Assembly (NCBI GenBank): GCA_964389675.1
Contig: CAYMEV010000005.1
Span: forward strand, 68,027-132,026
Origin: CAYMEV01 sp964389675 [NCBI: uncultured Candidatus Sumerlaeota bacterium]
Lineage (GTDB): Bacteria; CAYMEV01
Direction: 5' to 3'
Length of the DNA: 64,000 nt
Shown here: piece by piece, positions 36,201 to 44,417 of the stretch
Layout of the letters: each line of letters opens with the position of its first letter
How positions within the stretch are numbered: the stretch's first letter is position 1
Notes under the pieces: generated by a model
Database searches by the model: none
Told to the model about the DNA's origin: nothing
Seen by the model: only the letters and a program-made list of their open reading frames with translations
Position numbers and translations under genes: made by a program

Positions 36201-37076
36201 ATAGGCGATAAAAGGGGGTTTGGCAATTCTATCGGAAATATCGGAAATGTTTATTACTGTCTCGGAAAAGACAAAAAGGCAATGCAATGCTATAAGGAAA
36301 AAAGGGATATCTGCCTTGAAATTGGAAACAAAAACGGTTACAGCAATGCAACGGGAAATATGGGGAGCATATTTTTTCGAGAAGGAGACTATAAAAAGGC
36401 AATGGAATGCTATGAAGAGCAGAGGAATATTTGCATGGAGATTGGTGACAGAAGCGGATACAGCTGTTCAACAGGCAATATCGGTAACATTTACGAAAAT
36501 ACAGGTGATTTCGGAAAAGCATTGCAATGCTATCAGGATAAAAAGGAAATCTGTGAAAAAATATGCGACAAAAAGGGTATAAGTAATGCAGCAGGTAATA
36601 TGGCCGCGGTTTACCAGGAGCTTGATGATTCTGAAAATGCCCTGTTATTCATAAATGATTCCATAGCTATTGCCAGAAAAGAAGGCATAAAGGACCAGCT
36701 TGCCAGCTCGCTTTATACAAAATCTGAGATACTCCTTTCCAAAGGCAATCATACAGATGCTGAAAGATTATGCAGTGAAGCCCTGAATATATTAAAAAAG
36801 CTGAAGAATGAAGAACTTCTCTTTTCCCTTAAAATCCTGATGGCCAGAATAAAGGCAGTATATGATAAGGATAATGCAATTAAATTGTTATATTCTATAT
36901 TAATAAAGAAAAATACAGAGGAACAGAATGCAGAAATCTATTATGAACTTTGGAAATTAACGGAAGAAGCCCGTTTCAGGGAAAAATCACTAAGCCTGTA
37001 TCATCTTCTTCTTGAAAAGGTACCAAAATATGATTATAAAAAGAAACTGGGACTCCTTATAAAGGAGCCCCGATAA
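33252..37076 (+). CDS. Ser/Thr protein kinase - AAA/STAND ATPase - TPR protein
   Basis: 1274 residues, no membrane segment. Residues 17-280 are a Hanks-type kinase: glycine loop GKGGMGSV (24-31), Lys47, the catalytic loop YRDVKPHN with Asp145 (Tyr replaces the usual His of HRD), DFG at 162-164 and APE at 184-186. Residues about 300-650 are an AAA/STAND-type ATPase with Walker A GSQGVGKT (328-335). From about 690 there are TPR helices, including seven tandem 40-residue units at 850-1129. The plan matches large serine/threonine kinases seen in myxobacteria, spirochaetes and cyanobacteria, usually ending in a GAF-histidine kinase; this one stops after the TPRs. AGGA precedes the ATG. Confidence 0.93.
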   Translation: MAKSREFKEEGLLLNRYYILRLLGKGGMGSVYLARDTFWDDSLIALKTINRGIFRKDSEAALSQFKNEYDIMTRLEHPNLIMVKTLEFDKVKNSYYIIMEYFEGTTLNELMKSKGQYSAGEAVNIIIPLLRALGFIHSRNIVYRDVKPHNIIINGNGIKLADFGLSNFINIDDRMIRGSVYYMAPEALKGDTDQRTDIYSLGILFYTLLTGKHLIKDKVLSKCISVLGDEESYNSVCSASLNEVNDDGIRDIIAGMIAHKKSGRYNYCSDIIKDLNELCGLDHEYETEATREAYVSTSEFIGRKREFRKLISFLNCRKDHAGLCIVRGSQGVGKTRLLSEFKKYCILNDIEYFESECIESVEVAYYPLIQIINQILMRAEASLIDKYGEFLINLTPYNKILSDMNFNPSQKPGYNKETLNDILINFFLEYSDNQKNRVIFCLNDFHNSDSNTRELIRLLQKRISNDDKYKNLKIVMSIRGIGKSVLRDISGDVTDSGSIVSIKPFTPGETRDYIHSVFGIRHIDRTIYSSVPLITDIVRGNPLYLKEFLRMLIMDKIINRSASGWKIERPINDVYMPNNMIELFENKIRLLSLNYSEQRLLNLLGLIDIGLDINQIKALSDSFIPSSISVRAFLTKMEKNNIIQSFKKEHGIYFVISYKLIRKIISGSAENRSKMHSYIGERFEEIFKNQIHDYLDIIAYHYSNSDRIQKAIYYLKKAGDKARKSFNFKKALQLYEKALSLLGDNEPDERIYLLLKKSVSLEFIGKTDDSFKINNYCLEQSIRLKNDHMTALSRKHLASNYRRFGEAENAINELKKALDFFLLKADKINISEIYCELGTNYHYLAEYEQAMEYYRKYKNIAEETGNQKEYSNALGNIGNTYWSKGEFNKALYHYNKQREIAIEIGDKLSYGYATGNMGSILFYAGDHEKAYDFFEQKKKICKEMGDRRGYGHILGNMGVFYYCKEEYKQAMECFKNQNRICKEIGDKRGFGNSIGNIGNVYYCLGKDKKAMQCYKEKRDICLEIGNKNGYSNATGNMGSIFFREGDYKKAMECYEEQRNICMEIGDRSGYSCSTGNIGNIYENTGDFGKALQCYQDKKEICEKICDKKGISNAAGNMAAVYQELDDSENALLFINDSIAIARKEGIKDQLASSLYTKSEILLSKGNHTDAERLCSEALNILKKLKNEELLFSLKILMARIKAVYDKDNAIKLLYSILIKKNTEEQNAEIYYELWKLTEEARFREKSLSLYHLLLEKVPKYDYKKKLGLLIKEPR
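35799..36638 (+). repeat. Seven tandem 120-bp repeats encoding 40-residue TPR units
   Basis: Within the kinase gene the protein shows seven consecutive units of exactly 40 residues without indels. Each contains a variant of AMECY, ICKEIGDK, and GNMGNIYY. Units 3 to 6 are most alike (AYDFFEQ, AMECFKN, AMQCYKE, AMECYEE starts). The regular 120-base phase points to expansion by tandem duplication. TPR/GGDEF-associated 'MalT-like' TPRs have this 40-residue spacing. Confidence 0.9.
37049..37070 (+). terminator. Hairpin at the end of the kinase gene, possible transcription stop
   Basis: CTCCTT (37053-37058), loop ATA, AAGGAG (37062-37067), extended by GGG/CCC around one bulged base. It overlaps the last codons of the kinase gene and lies in the convergent junction with the minus-strand gene ending at 37100. 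No T-run follows on either strand, so intrinsic termination is doubtful. Confidence 0.3.
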
Positions 37077-37099
37077 CCCGGGTATCCGGTCTGCTGATT

Positions 37100-38485
37100 C
37101 TAATTCGGTATTAAAATTTCCTTTTTCCCGTCAAACAGCAGTGTCTTTGCAAGGGGTCCGAAAAGCATGTGCTCCCTGGAATGGCCCTTCTTTGTATAAC
37201 CCATCACAAGGGGTGATACTTCAGCTCCTGAAGAAACATTGGTCAAAAGGCTGTTGCCCTTATCAACATCAGGCCCGCATTTTACGCTTCTTGATATTCC
37301 TGATACAAAAACCCATTTTCCCTCTACAGGATTATATACAACATTAATCCTGGTATCATAGACAAGCTTTTCACTTTCAGACAGCACCTTTGCATCAGGA
37401 AACCTGAGCTGCTGAATGGAAGTATCTTCGCTGAAGTTCTCAAACTGCTTTAACTCCTTTTTAAGGCCGTCCTCGTTCAGCAGAACCATATGGATCCCGT
37501 CATATTTTTTATAAAGATAATCATAAGCTTTTTTGGCCTTTGGAAGATATGCATAAAGAAATACCCCCTTTCCCCCGGTGGAATTCCATTTTTTCATTAC
37601 ATATCCGCCTGCCTGTGCAAGCCTGTTGACAGAATCAACATTTATCTCATTTTCCAGAAGCGTTTCAGGCCTTGAGACATTCCCCCCAGTGTCATTCTCC
37701 CACATCCTGAATGCCTTTTCTTCAAGGGTTTTGGATCTCAGATCATCTACCTTCCATGGGTTGATCCAGACAGTATTGGGCGTGTTGTTTATTATTTCAT
37801 CTGCCAGCTCTTTCCCGTAGAATTCAGGAACATGTATCCTTTCAATTCTTCTATACCCGATATCGATCGGCTTGCCGTCAACCCACAGTTTTCCGTTTTT
37901 TACACAGGGTTTTTCATCTGGGGTAATCCTGTATACTTCTAAGCCCCTGTTTTTTATATGATCATATATCGCCACATGGGCAGATTCTTCTTCACTTTCA
38001 GGATAAGGCCTGGTAAATATACCTATTACCGGTTTGGACTGCCCTTTATTATATTCCCAGACTGAAAGCAGCATATCTGTTACTGCATCGAGTATTTTTG
38101 TCGGATGCACAGGATATTCAACAGAATCAGGATTTGTTTTGTGTACATCAGTGTTCATATAAAGACGGCTTGCAAACCAGTTAGGGCAGGCAGGATAGGA
38201 ATTGCAGCACGGCCCTTCAACCAGCACAGGCCTTATATCGACTATTTCATCAGGCCTGTCCGGATTTACCTGCCCGGTAATAAGCACGTCAAGCCCAAGC
38301 AGATATGAATGCGGCAAGCCCATTTTTTCAGTATAATGCATGTATGCACTAAGTGCGGAGTTGCAGACATCCTTGAATGAATCCCATAGCTCATCAACGA
38401 TCCATGTAGGGTACTGGAAATAAGCAGGGAGTATTCTCTCATTATCCCTTCCGCCGTCCCACAGCCTAATGTCTTCTTTAATCAT
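37100..38485 (-). CDS. Protein of unknown function, possible ATP-grasp-like enzyme
   Basis: 461 residues, soluble, no family recognised with confidence. Features that recall circularly permuted or glutathionylspermidine-synthase-like ATP-grasp enzymes are a PIGIFTRPYPESEEE strand followed by a long alpha/beta stretch, GYVMKKWNSTGGKGVFLY as a possible glycine-rich ATP-loop with preceding lysines, YDTRINVVYNP, and FVSGISRSVKCGPDVDKGN near the C-terminus, which looks like a metal/nucleotide-binding end. An N-terminal cysteine-containing stretch EGPCCNSYPACPNW is also notable. A good GGAGG precedes the ATG. It stands alone, convergent with the kinase gene and divergent from serS. Confidence 0.75.
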   Translation of the reverse strand: MIKEDIRLWDGGRDNERILPAYFQYPTWIVDELWDSFKDVCNSALSAYMHYTEKMGLPHSYLLGLDVLITGQVNPDRPDEIVDIRPVLVEGPCCNSYPACPNWFASRLYMNTDVHKTNPDSVEYPVHPTKILDAVTDMLLSVWEYNKGQSKPVIGIFTRPYPESEEESAHVAIYDHIKNRGLEVYRITPDEKPCVKNGKLWVDGKPIDIGYRRIERIHVPEFYGKELADEIINNTPNTVWINPWKVDDLRSKTLEEKAFRMWENDTGGNVSRPETLLENEINVDSVNRLAQAGGYVMKKWNSTGGKGVFLYAYLPKAKKAYDYLYKKYDGIHMVLLNEDGLKKELKQFENFSEDTSIQQLRFPDAKVLSESEKLVYDTRINVVYNPVEGKWVFVSGISRSVKCGPDVDKGNSLLTNVSSGAEVSPLVMGYTKKGHSREHMLFGPLAKTLLFDGKKEILIPN

Positions 38486-38613
38486 AAATTCCTCCAGAAA
38501 ATTTGAATTAGTATTTTCCTAAACAATTTTAATTATAAGTCAATATATTTATTGAAAAGTAATCAATTTGTGTTAAATATAATCAGAAAATCTGTGAAAA
38601 AGAAGGAAAACAT

Positions 38614-39891
38614 ATGCTTAATATTGAAGAAATAAGAAAAAACAAGGATAAGATAAAAAACCTGCTTAGATACAGGACAGACATCTCTATAATTGATGCA
38701 CTTCTGCTGAAAGATGATGAAAGAAAAGCTCTTGTTAAAGAAAAGGATGATATTAGAAAAAAGAGAAATGAATATTCAAAGGACATAGCAAAGCTAAAAA
38801 AAGAAAACCTCAATAAAGAAGCAGAGGAATTAATTGAGAAGGTAAACAGCCTTAAAATATCGCTGGGTAAAATAGAGGAGAGGTTGTCCGGTACTGAAGA
38901 TCAGTTTTATGATATCCTTTATTCGCTCCCTAATATCCCGGATGACTCGGTACCTCAGAGTAGAGATGAGAATGAAAAAAGGATAATAAGGACATACAGG
39001 GACAAGCCTGTTTTTGATTTTAAGATCAGGGACCATATTGAAATCTCAAAGATACACAAGCTTTTTGACTTCCAAAGAGCTTCCAAGATAGCTAAATCTT
39101 TTTTCCCAATGTACTGGGGAACAGGAGCATTTCTGGAGAGAGCGCTGCTAAATTATATGATGGACAAACAGACAAGGAAGGGCTACCTGGAGATAAGCCC
39201 CCCGCACCTGGCCAACAATGACACATTATTTACCTCCGGCCAGCTGCCGAAATTCGAAGATGATCTTTTTAAGTGCGAAAGGGATAACCTTTATCTCATC
39301 CCTACATCAGAAGTTCCCCTGGTCTCCATTCACAGGGATGAAACATTGAACGAATCTGAGCTCCCGAAGAAATACTGTGCCTATACACCGTGCTACAGAA
39401 GGGAAGCAGGGTCCTGGGGCAAAGACAGCAAGGGCTTGATAAGAATACATCAATTTAATAAAATAGAGCTGGTGATATTTTCCCTGCCCGGCCAGTCATT
39501 TGACCTAATGGAACTGCTTTTGCGAGATGCAGAGGATATACTGATAGACCTTGACCTGCATTACAGGACTGCTTTGCTGGTATCCTGCGATCTGGCACAC
39601 CAGAGCGCAAAAACATATGATCTGGAGGTCTATATTCCTTCACTTGATATTTACAAAGAGGTCTCATCATGTTCAAACTGCACAGATTTCCAGTCAAGAA
39701 GGGGAAATATAAAGTACAGGCCCATGGACAATTCAAAAGCCAGGTTTCTTCATACCCTGAATTCATCAGGGTTAGCCACAACAAGGCTTATGGTTGCCAT
39801 GCTTGAGCAAAACCAGCTTGAGGATGGGAGCATTAATATACCTGAGGCATTGTGGGGTTATACAGGCGGACTGAAGGTTTTGAAAGCATAA
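38614..39891 (+). CDS. serS: Seryl-tRNA synthetase
   Basis: A 425-residue class II synthetase: an N-terminal coiled-coil arm (about 30-105) for the long variable arm of tRNA-Ser, then TSGQLPKF, IPTSEVPL, motif 2 CYRREAGSWGKDSKGLIR, VSSCSNCTDFQSRR and motif 3 NSSGLATTRLMVAMLE. All serine- and ATP-binding elements are recognisable. AAGGAAAACAT precedes the ATG. The 128-base gap upstream contains a -10-like TATAAT (38578-38583) with no convincing -35. It is followed 19 bases later by cysS. Confidence 0.97.
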   Translation: MLNIEEIRKNKDKIKNLLRYRTDISIIDALLLKDDERKALVKEKDDIRKKRNEYSKDIAKLKKENLNKEAEELIEKVNSLKISLGKIEERLSGTEDQFYDILYSLPNIPDDSVPQSRDENEKRIIRTYRDKPVFDFKIRDHIEISKIHKLFDFQRASKIAKSFFPMYWGTGAFLERALLNYMMDKQTRKGYLEISPPHLANNDTLFTSGQLPKFEDDLFKCERDNLYLIPTSEVPLVSIHRDETLNESELPKKYCAYTPCYRREAGSWGKDSKGLIRIHQFNKIELVIFSLPGQSFDLMELLLRDAEDILIDLDLHYRTALLVSCDLAHQSAKTYDLEVYIPSLDIYKEVSSCSNCTDFQSRRGNIKYRPMDNSKARFLHTLNSSGLATTRLMVAMLEQNQLEDGSINIPEALWGYTGGLKVLKA

Positions 39892-39910
39892 AAGACTGGA
39901 GTTAAAGCAT

Positions 39911-41305
39911 ATGGAAAAAATAAAAATATTTGATACGAAACTGAAAAGAAAGGTTCCATTAATCCCTCTGAAGGATAATATTTTCAGAATATATACATGC
40001 GGTCCGACGGTCTATAATTATCCTCATATTGGAAATTACAGGACTTTCCTTTTCGAGGACCTTTTAAGAAGGTATTTGAAATTCAAGGGATATGGCGTCT
40101 TCCAGGTAATGAACATTACTGATGTGGATGACAAGACTATCAGGGAATCAAACAAAAACGGTGTCTCCCTGAAAGAGTATACAAAGAAGTATATTGACTC
40201 ATTTTTTGAGGAGCTTGATATGCTTGGAATTGAAAGGGCGGAAAAATACCCGAAAGCAACAGAGCATATAACTGAAATGATCGAAATGGTCAGAATCCTG
40301 AAAGACAAGGGGTATGCTTATGAATCAGCTGGATCTGTCTATTTTGACATATCAAAATTTAAGGAATACGGAGCCCTTTCAGGAACAAAGAGATTGTCAG
40401 GGGATAATATAAGCAGGATAGACCACGATGAATATGACAGGGAGAATATAAAGGATTTTGTATTGTGGAAAGCCAATAAGGAAGGAGAGCCCGGCTGGGA
40501 ATCTCCATGGGGCTTCGGGAGGCCAGGCTGGCATATTGAATGCTCAGCCATGTCCATGAAATATCTGGGCAGTTTTTTTGATATTCATACAGGCGGGGTT
40601 GATAATATATTTCCCCATCACGAGAACGAGATTGCCCAATCAGTAGCATCAACAGGGGATAAATTTGTCAATCACTGGATGCATTCAGAGTTTTTGCTTG
40701 TTGAGGGCGAAAAAATGTCAAAAAGCAAAGGCAATTATTATACTATAAGAGACCTTGAAAAAAAAGGCCTCTCCCTCCAGGCATTCAGATACCTGGTTTT
40801 ATCAACACATTACAGAAAACAGCTTAATTTTACATTTGACAGTCTGAACGCTGCTTCCGGTGCAATAAACAGGCTCAATGACTTTATCCAGAGAATTAAA
40901 AGCATTGAAAAAAAAGAGGAGAAAAACCCCGCTGCTCAGGTGGAACTTGAAAAGCTTTCAAAAGGATTTGAGGAAGCAATGGATGATGATCTTAACAGCT
41001 CCAGGGCATTAGGCAGTGTCTTTGATTTTATCAGGATTGCAAATATTCTGATTGATAAAGATCAGGTCGATAAGGAAAGCGCATCAAATATCATTGATTA
41101 TTTTACAAGGCTCAACAGCATTTTTAATATTATGAAGATTGAGGATGATATGCTTTCCAGGGAGATATCAGATCTGATAAATGAAAGGGAAACAGCGAGG
41201 AAAAAAAAGGACTTCAAAAGAGCTGATGAAATAAGGGATTATCTAAACAGCAGAGGGATAATCCTTAAAGATACTAAAGAAGGCGTGGTATGGCAAAAAA
41301 CATAA
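39911..41305 (+). CDS. cysS: Cysteinyl-tRNA synthetase
   Basis: A 464-residue class I synthetase: the Cys and HIGH region TCGPTVYNYPHIGNYRTF, the zinc-site motif GWHIECSAMS, HTGGVDNIFPHHENEIAQ and the KMSKSKGN loop are all intact. A DALR-type C-domain follows. The length is usual. It lies in a serS-cysS pair; 16 bases after its stop the histidine kinase gene begins. Confidence 0.97.
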   Translation: MEKIKIFDTKLKRKVPLIPLKDNIFRIYTCGPTVYNYPHIGNYRTFLFEDLLRRYLKFKGYGVFQVMNITDVDDKTIRESNKNGVSLKEYTKKYIDSFFEELDMLGIERAEKYPKATEHITEMIEMVRILKDKGYAYESAGSVYFDISKFKEYGALSGTKRLSGDNISRIDHDEYDRENIKDFVLWKANKEGEPGWESPWGFGRPGWHIECSAMSMKYLGSFFDIHTGGVDNIFPHHENEIAQSVASTGDKFVNHWMHSEFLLVEGEKMSKSKGNYYTIRDLEKKGLSLQAFRYLVLSTHYRKQLNFTFDSLNAASGAINRLNDFIQRIKSIEKKEEKNPAAQVELEKLSKGFEEAMDDDLNSSRALGSVFDFIRIANILIDKDQVDKESASNIIDYFTRLNSIFNIMKIEDDMLSREISDLINERETARKKKDFKRADEIRDYLNSRGIILKDTKEGVVWQKT

Positions 41306-41321
41306 AAATCAGCTGCAGTGT

Positions 41322-42944
41322 ATGAAAAAAGACCAGAATTTTGTTAGAATTCTAAGCGAATTTATTGAAGATGCTATAGCTATCTCAAACAATGATAAAA
41401 AGCTCACAGACACTCTGATGTCATATTTCAGCTGCCTTTTCGGCAGTTACAGGGTGTTTATCGCGCAGGAATATAATTTCTTATTTTCTTTATTTAATGA
41501 GAAAAAGGAATCCGGCGAAAAATATATAGCTGTCAAAAAAGATGAATTTCCCGAAATACCTTCTTCTTTCCTTGTGGAAAACCTGAAATTTAAAAGCAAC
41601 AGCAATAAAAAAGAGTTTTATATCTCAACCTTCTTATATAAGAACCTTATTCAGCACCCTGTCTACTCTATAGGGAATATAGAGCCTTCAAAATGCCCGT
41701 TATGCTATAAATACCTTATAAATATTAAATCCAAGAACACCCTTTTAGGAATGATAAATATTCAGTCATTTAAGCCTGTTTTTTCCAGGAATAATCTTAT
41801 ATATCAGCTGAAAATGTTCCAGGGCAGTATCTCCAATCTCTTTGAAACCTTTCATATTTACAGGGACTTTGATATTAAAATAAACGAGTTCATGAAGCTG
41901 AAAGACAGTACTGAAATGATAATTGAAAGCATTGACCTGGGAATAATAGTAATGGAGTATCACAACAAACTCAGGGCGATTAATAAGAAGGCACTTCAGA
42001 TACTTGGAATTGACAGAAGCATCCCTGATTTTGACCTTAACAGAATAATAAATGACAGGTTTCATGAAAATATCATGGAGATAATAAGCTATAACCTTAA
42101 AACATCTGAAACCAGCATCAAGCTTTTTGACAAGGAATACAGGAATCAGAATATAATAAAGAGAATTGACCTGGTCATTTCTCCATATAAGGATATAAAC
42201 AACAAAATCACAGGGTTTATAATCATTATTGATGATATTACCGAAAGAAAAAAATATGAAGAAAAGCTGTTAAGACAGGAGAAGCTTGCATCCCTGGGCC
42301 AGGTAATAGCTGGAGTAGCACATGAGATAAACACACCGCTTGCTGGAATTAGGAGTTATTCCCAGCTGCTCAGGGAGAGCATCTTAAATAAAGAACTGAA
42401 AGAATCTTCAGAATATACTGATAAAATCATAGCTCAAGTGGATAGATGCTCAACTATCATTGATGAACTTCTTAGTTTTGCCAGAAAAAAGAAAGCCAAC
42501 AAGACATATTTTAATCTGAATGACCTGGTAAAGGAAGCAGTGTCTGTAACTGACACAATCATTAAGGATAAAGAGATCTCAATCAGTATTGTTACTTCAG
42601 AAAAGAACAGCATGATCTTCGGAGACAGGGGAAAAATTGAACAGGTTATATTAAATCTTGTATTGAATGCAAAGGATGCAATAGAGAAGAAAGGGGAAAT
42701 AGACATCAGCATTGATGATAAGGAAGATCTAATAGAGATAGTAATCAGGGATAATGGAAAAGGTATCCCGGATGAGGATCTGTTCAGGATATTTGATCCG
42801 TTCTTTACAACGAAAAAGAAGAGCGGGACTGGATTGGGGCTGTCATTAAGCTACGGGGTCATAAAAGACCATAATGGTGATATAAAAGTAAGGAGCGAAC
42901 TCGGAAAAGGTACCGAATTTATTATTACATTCCCGAAAAGCTAA
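41322..42944 (+). CDS. Soluble PAS histidine kinase
   Basis: 540 residues with no transmembrane segment, so a cytoplasmic sensor. Residues 1-180 look like a GAF-type domain with a CPLC pair (about 127-130). A PAS domain spans about 190-310 (ESIDLGIIVMEYHNKLRAIN and DDITERKKYEE). HisKA follows with the phospho-accepting His334 in VAHEINTPLAGIRSYSQLL, then HATPase_c with NLVLNAKDAI, DNGKGIP and GTGLGLSLSYG. This is an NtrB/AtoS-like arrangement. The sigma-54 activator that starts 91 bases downstream is the likely partner although it has its own promoter. The CPLC pair could bind metal or be redox-sensitive. Confidence 0.92.
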   Translation: MKKDQNFVRILSEFIEDAIAISNNDKKLTDTLMSYFSCLFGSYRVFIAQEYNFLFSLFNEKKESGEKYIAVKKDEFPEIPSSFLVENLKFKSNSNKKEFYISTFLYKNLIQHPVYSIGNIEPSKCPLCYKYLINIKSKNTLLGMINIQSFKPVFSRNNLIYQLKMFQGSISNLFETFHIYRDFDIKINEFMKLKDSTEMIIESIDLGIIVMEYHNKLRAINKKALQILGIDRSIPDFDLNRIINDRFHENIMEIISYNLKTSETSIKLFDKEYRNQNIIKRIDLVISPYKDINNKITGFIIIIDDITERKKYEEKLLRQEKLASLGQVIAGVAHEINTPLAGIRSYSQLLRESILNKELKESSEYTDKIIAQVDRCSTIIDELLSFARKKKANKTYFNLNDLVKEAVSVTDTIIKDKEISISIVTSEKNSMIFGDRGKIEQVILNLVLNAKDAIEKKGEIDISIDDKEDLIEIVIRDNGKGIPDEDLFRIFDPFFTTKKKSGTGLGLSLSYGVIKDHNGDIKVRSELGKGTEFIITFPKS

Positions 42945-42955
42945 TATTGTATTCT

Positions 42956-42984
42956 TTGACTGATTTCATATTTTGTAATATAAT
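42956..42984 (+). promoter_or_regulatory. Sigma-70-type promoter for the sigma-54 response regulator and pyrG
   Basis: TTGACT (42956-42961), a 17-base spacer and a perfect TATAAT (42979-42984), in the 90-base gap after the histidine kinase. The predicted start is near 42991, about 45 bases before the ATG at 43035. It would allow the regulator and pyrG to be expressed separately from the kinase. Confidence 0.6.
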
Positions 42985-43034
42985 GTTAACAGTAATTTAT
43001 ATAAAAACCCTGCAGAAAGAATAAGGATCATAAT

Positions 43035-44417
43035 ATGGACAGCAGCATTCTTGTTATAGACGATGAAGAGATTATAAGAGACATTCTCAAAAAGATCCTC
43101 ACTAAACAGGGGTATAATGTAGATCTGTCAGAAAATGCAAAATCTGCCAGGAGGCTGTTTAAGGAAAACAGCTATGATCTTGTAATTAGTGATCTTAAGC
43201 TTTGCGACGGCAATGGGATGGAGCTGCTGAAGGAGTTTCAGCTGATAAACCCGGCAACAAATTTTATCATGATTACGGCATATGGCACTATTGACACTGC
43301 AATCGAAGCCATAAAGCTCGGTGCATCAGATTTTATAACAAAACCCTTTAAAAATGAAGAGATAATTAGATCAGTCCTGGTCTCATTAAAAAAAAGAGAA
43401 ATCGTTAAAGAGAATATCAAACTAAAAGAGAAGATAAAGAGAGAGCATCAATTTGAGAATATAATAGGGAAATCAAAATCAATGGCATTGGTTTTTGACC
43501 AGATAGAAAAGGTTGCAAAATCAAATACCACAGTACTTATACGTGGAGAAAGCGGTACGGGAAAGGAGCTTGTGGCAAAGGCTATTCATTTCAGGAGCAG
43601 CAGATCATTAAATCCATTTATAGTTGTAAATACGAATAATTTTCCAAAAGATCTGATAGAAAGCAACCTTTTCGGGTATGAAAAAAATGCCTTCACTGGT
43701 GCTGAAAAAAGGAAATTAGGCCTTTTTGAAAAAGCAAATGAAGGCACCATCTTCCTTGATGAGATTGGGAACATTGACAGAGAGATTCAAGCAAAGCTCC
43801 TGAGGGTAATTCAGGAGAAAGAATTTATAAAGCTTGGGGGCACCCATCCTGTAACGGTAGATGTCAGGATCTTAACCGCCACGAATGAAAACCTTGAAAA
43901 AGCTATTAAGAATGACAGGTTCAGGGAGGACCTTTATTACAGGCTTAATGTGGTAAGCATATTTCTCCCCCCTCTGAGGGAAAGGAAAGAGGATATTCCA
44001 CTCCTTATTTCCCACTTCATAGAGCTTTTTAACAAAGAACAGGGTAAAAGGATAAAAGGTGTGGATGAAAAGGTCTTAGGGTTGCTGTTATCTTATGACT
44101 GGCCCGGGAATGTCAGGCAGCTTAAGAATGTCATCGAAAGTGCTGTCATTTTCTCGGAAAAGAATGAAATCACCATGGAAAGCATTAATGATAAAATGCT
44201 GGAAAACAGGAAAAAAAACATAAAGTTTTATCCATCAGATGTATTCCCGATTGATTTTAACAGTCATGTAGATCAGTATAAAAGAAACATTATAATCGAG
44301 GCGCTTAAGGAAACAAATGGCGTCCAGAGAAAAGCTGCAGCCTTGCTGACGGTAAAACCAACTACTCTTAATGAATTAATAAAAAGGCTGGGGATTAACA
44401 CGAAAGGCAAGTGGTAA
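43035..44417 (+). CDS. NtrC-family response regulator with altered GAFTGA loop
   Basis: 460 residues: a receiver (1-120) with Asp9/Asp10 and phospho-site Asp53; an AAA+ sigma-54-interaction domain (about 140-370) with Walker A GESGTGKE, DEIGNID, and RxDLYYRLNV; and a Fis-type helix-turn-helix (QRKAAALLTVKPTTLNELI). The loop that contacts sigma-54, normally GAFTGA, reads NAFTGA, with Asn at the first position. The rest of the domain is canonical, so activation may still occur, but substitutions here often reduce sigma-54 engagement. Its partner is probably the histidine kinase upstream. The stop overlaps pyrG by one base. Confidence 0.93.
   Translation: MDSSILVIDDEEIIRDILKKILTKQGYNVDLSENAKSARRLFKENSYDLVISDLKLCDGNGMELLKEFQLINPATNFIMITAYGTIDTAIEAIKLGASDFITKPFKNEEIIRSVLVSLKKREIVKENIKLKEKIKREHQFENIIGKSKSMALVFDQIEKVAKSNTTVLIRGESGTGKELVAKAIHFRSSRSLNPFIVVNTNNFPKDLIESNLFGYEKNAFTGAEKRKLGLFEKANEGTIFLDEIGNIDREIQAKLLRVIQEKEFIKLGGTHPVTVDVRILTATNENLEKAIKNDRFREDLYYRLNVVSIFLPPLRERKEDIPLLISHFIELFNKEQGKRIKGVDEKVLGLLLSYDWPGNVRQLKNVIESAVIFSEKNEITMESINDKMLENRKKNIKFYPSDVFPIDFNSHVDQYKRNIIIEALKETNGVQRKAAALLTVKPTTLNELIKRLGINTKGKW

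Noticed and set aside
35742-36287. A 181-codon antisense frame across the TPR repeats
   Set aside because: Repetitive TPR coding produces long open antisense frames because the codon phase repeats; the sense strand has clear protein repeats and the antisense product is Phe/Ile-rich without motif.
35799-36638. 120-bp tandem repeats as a CRISPR or satellite array
   Set aside because: The repeats are coding, in frame, and give TPR helices; there are no spacers.
38521-38583. Promoter for serS or the divergent unknown gene
   Set aside because: A TATAAT at 38578-38583 and TTGAAA at 38552-38557 are present but 20 bases apart, too far for a confident sigma-70 promoter; no better pair found on the other strand.
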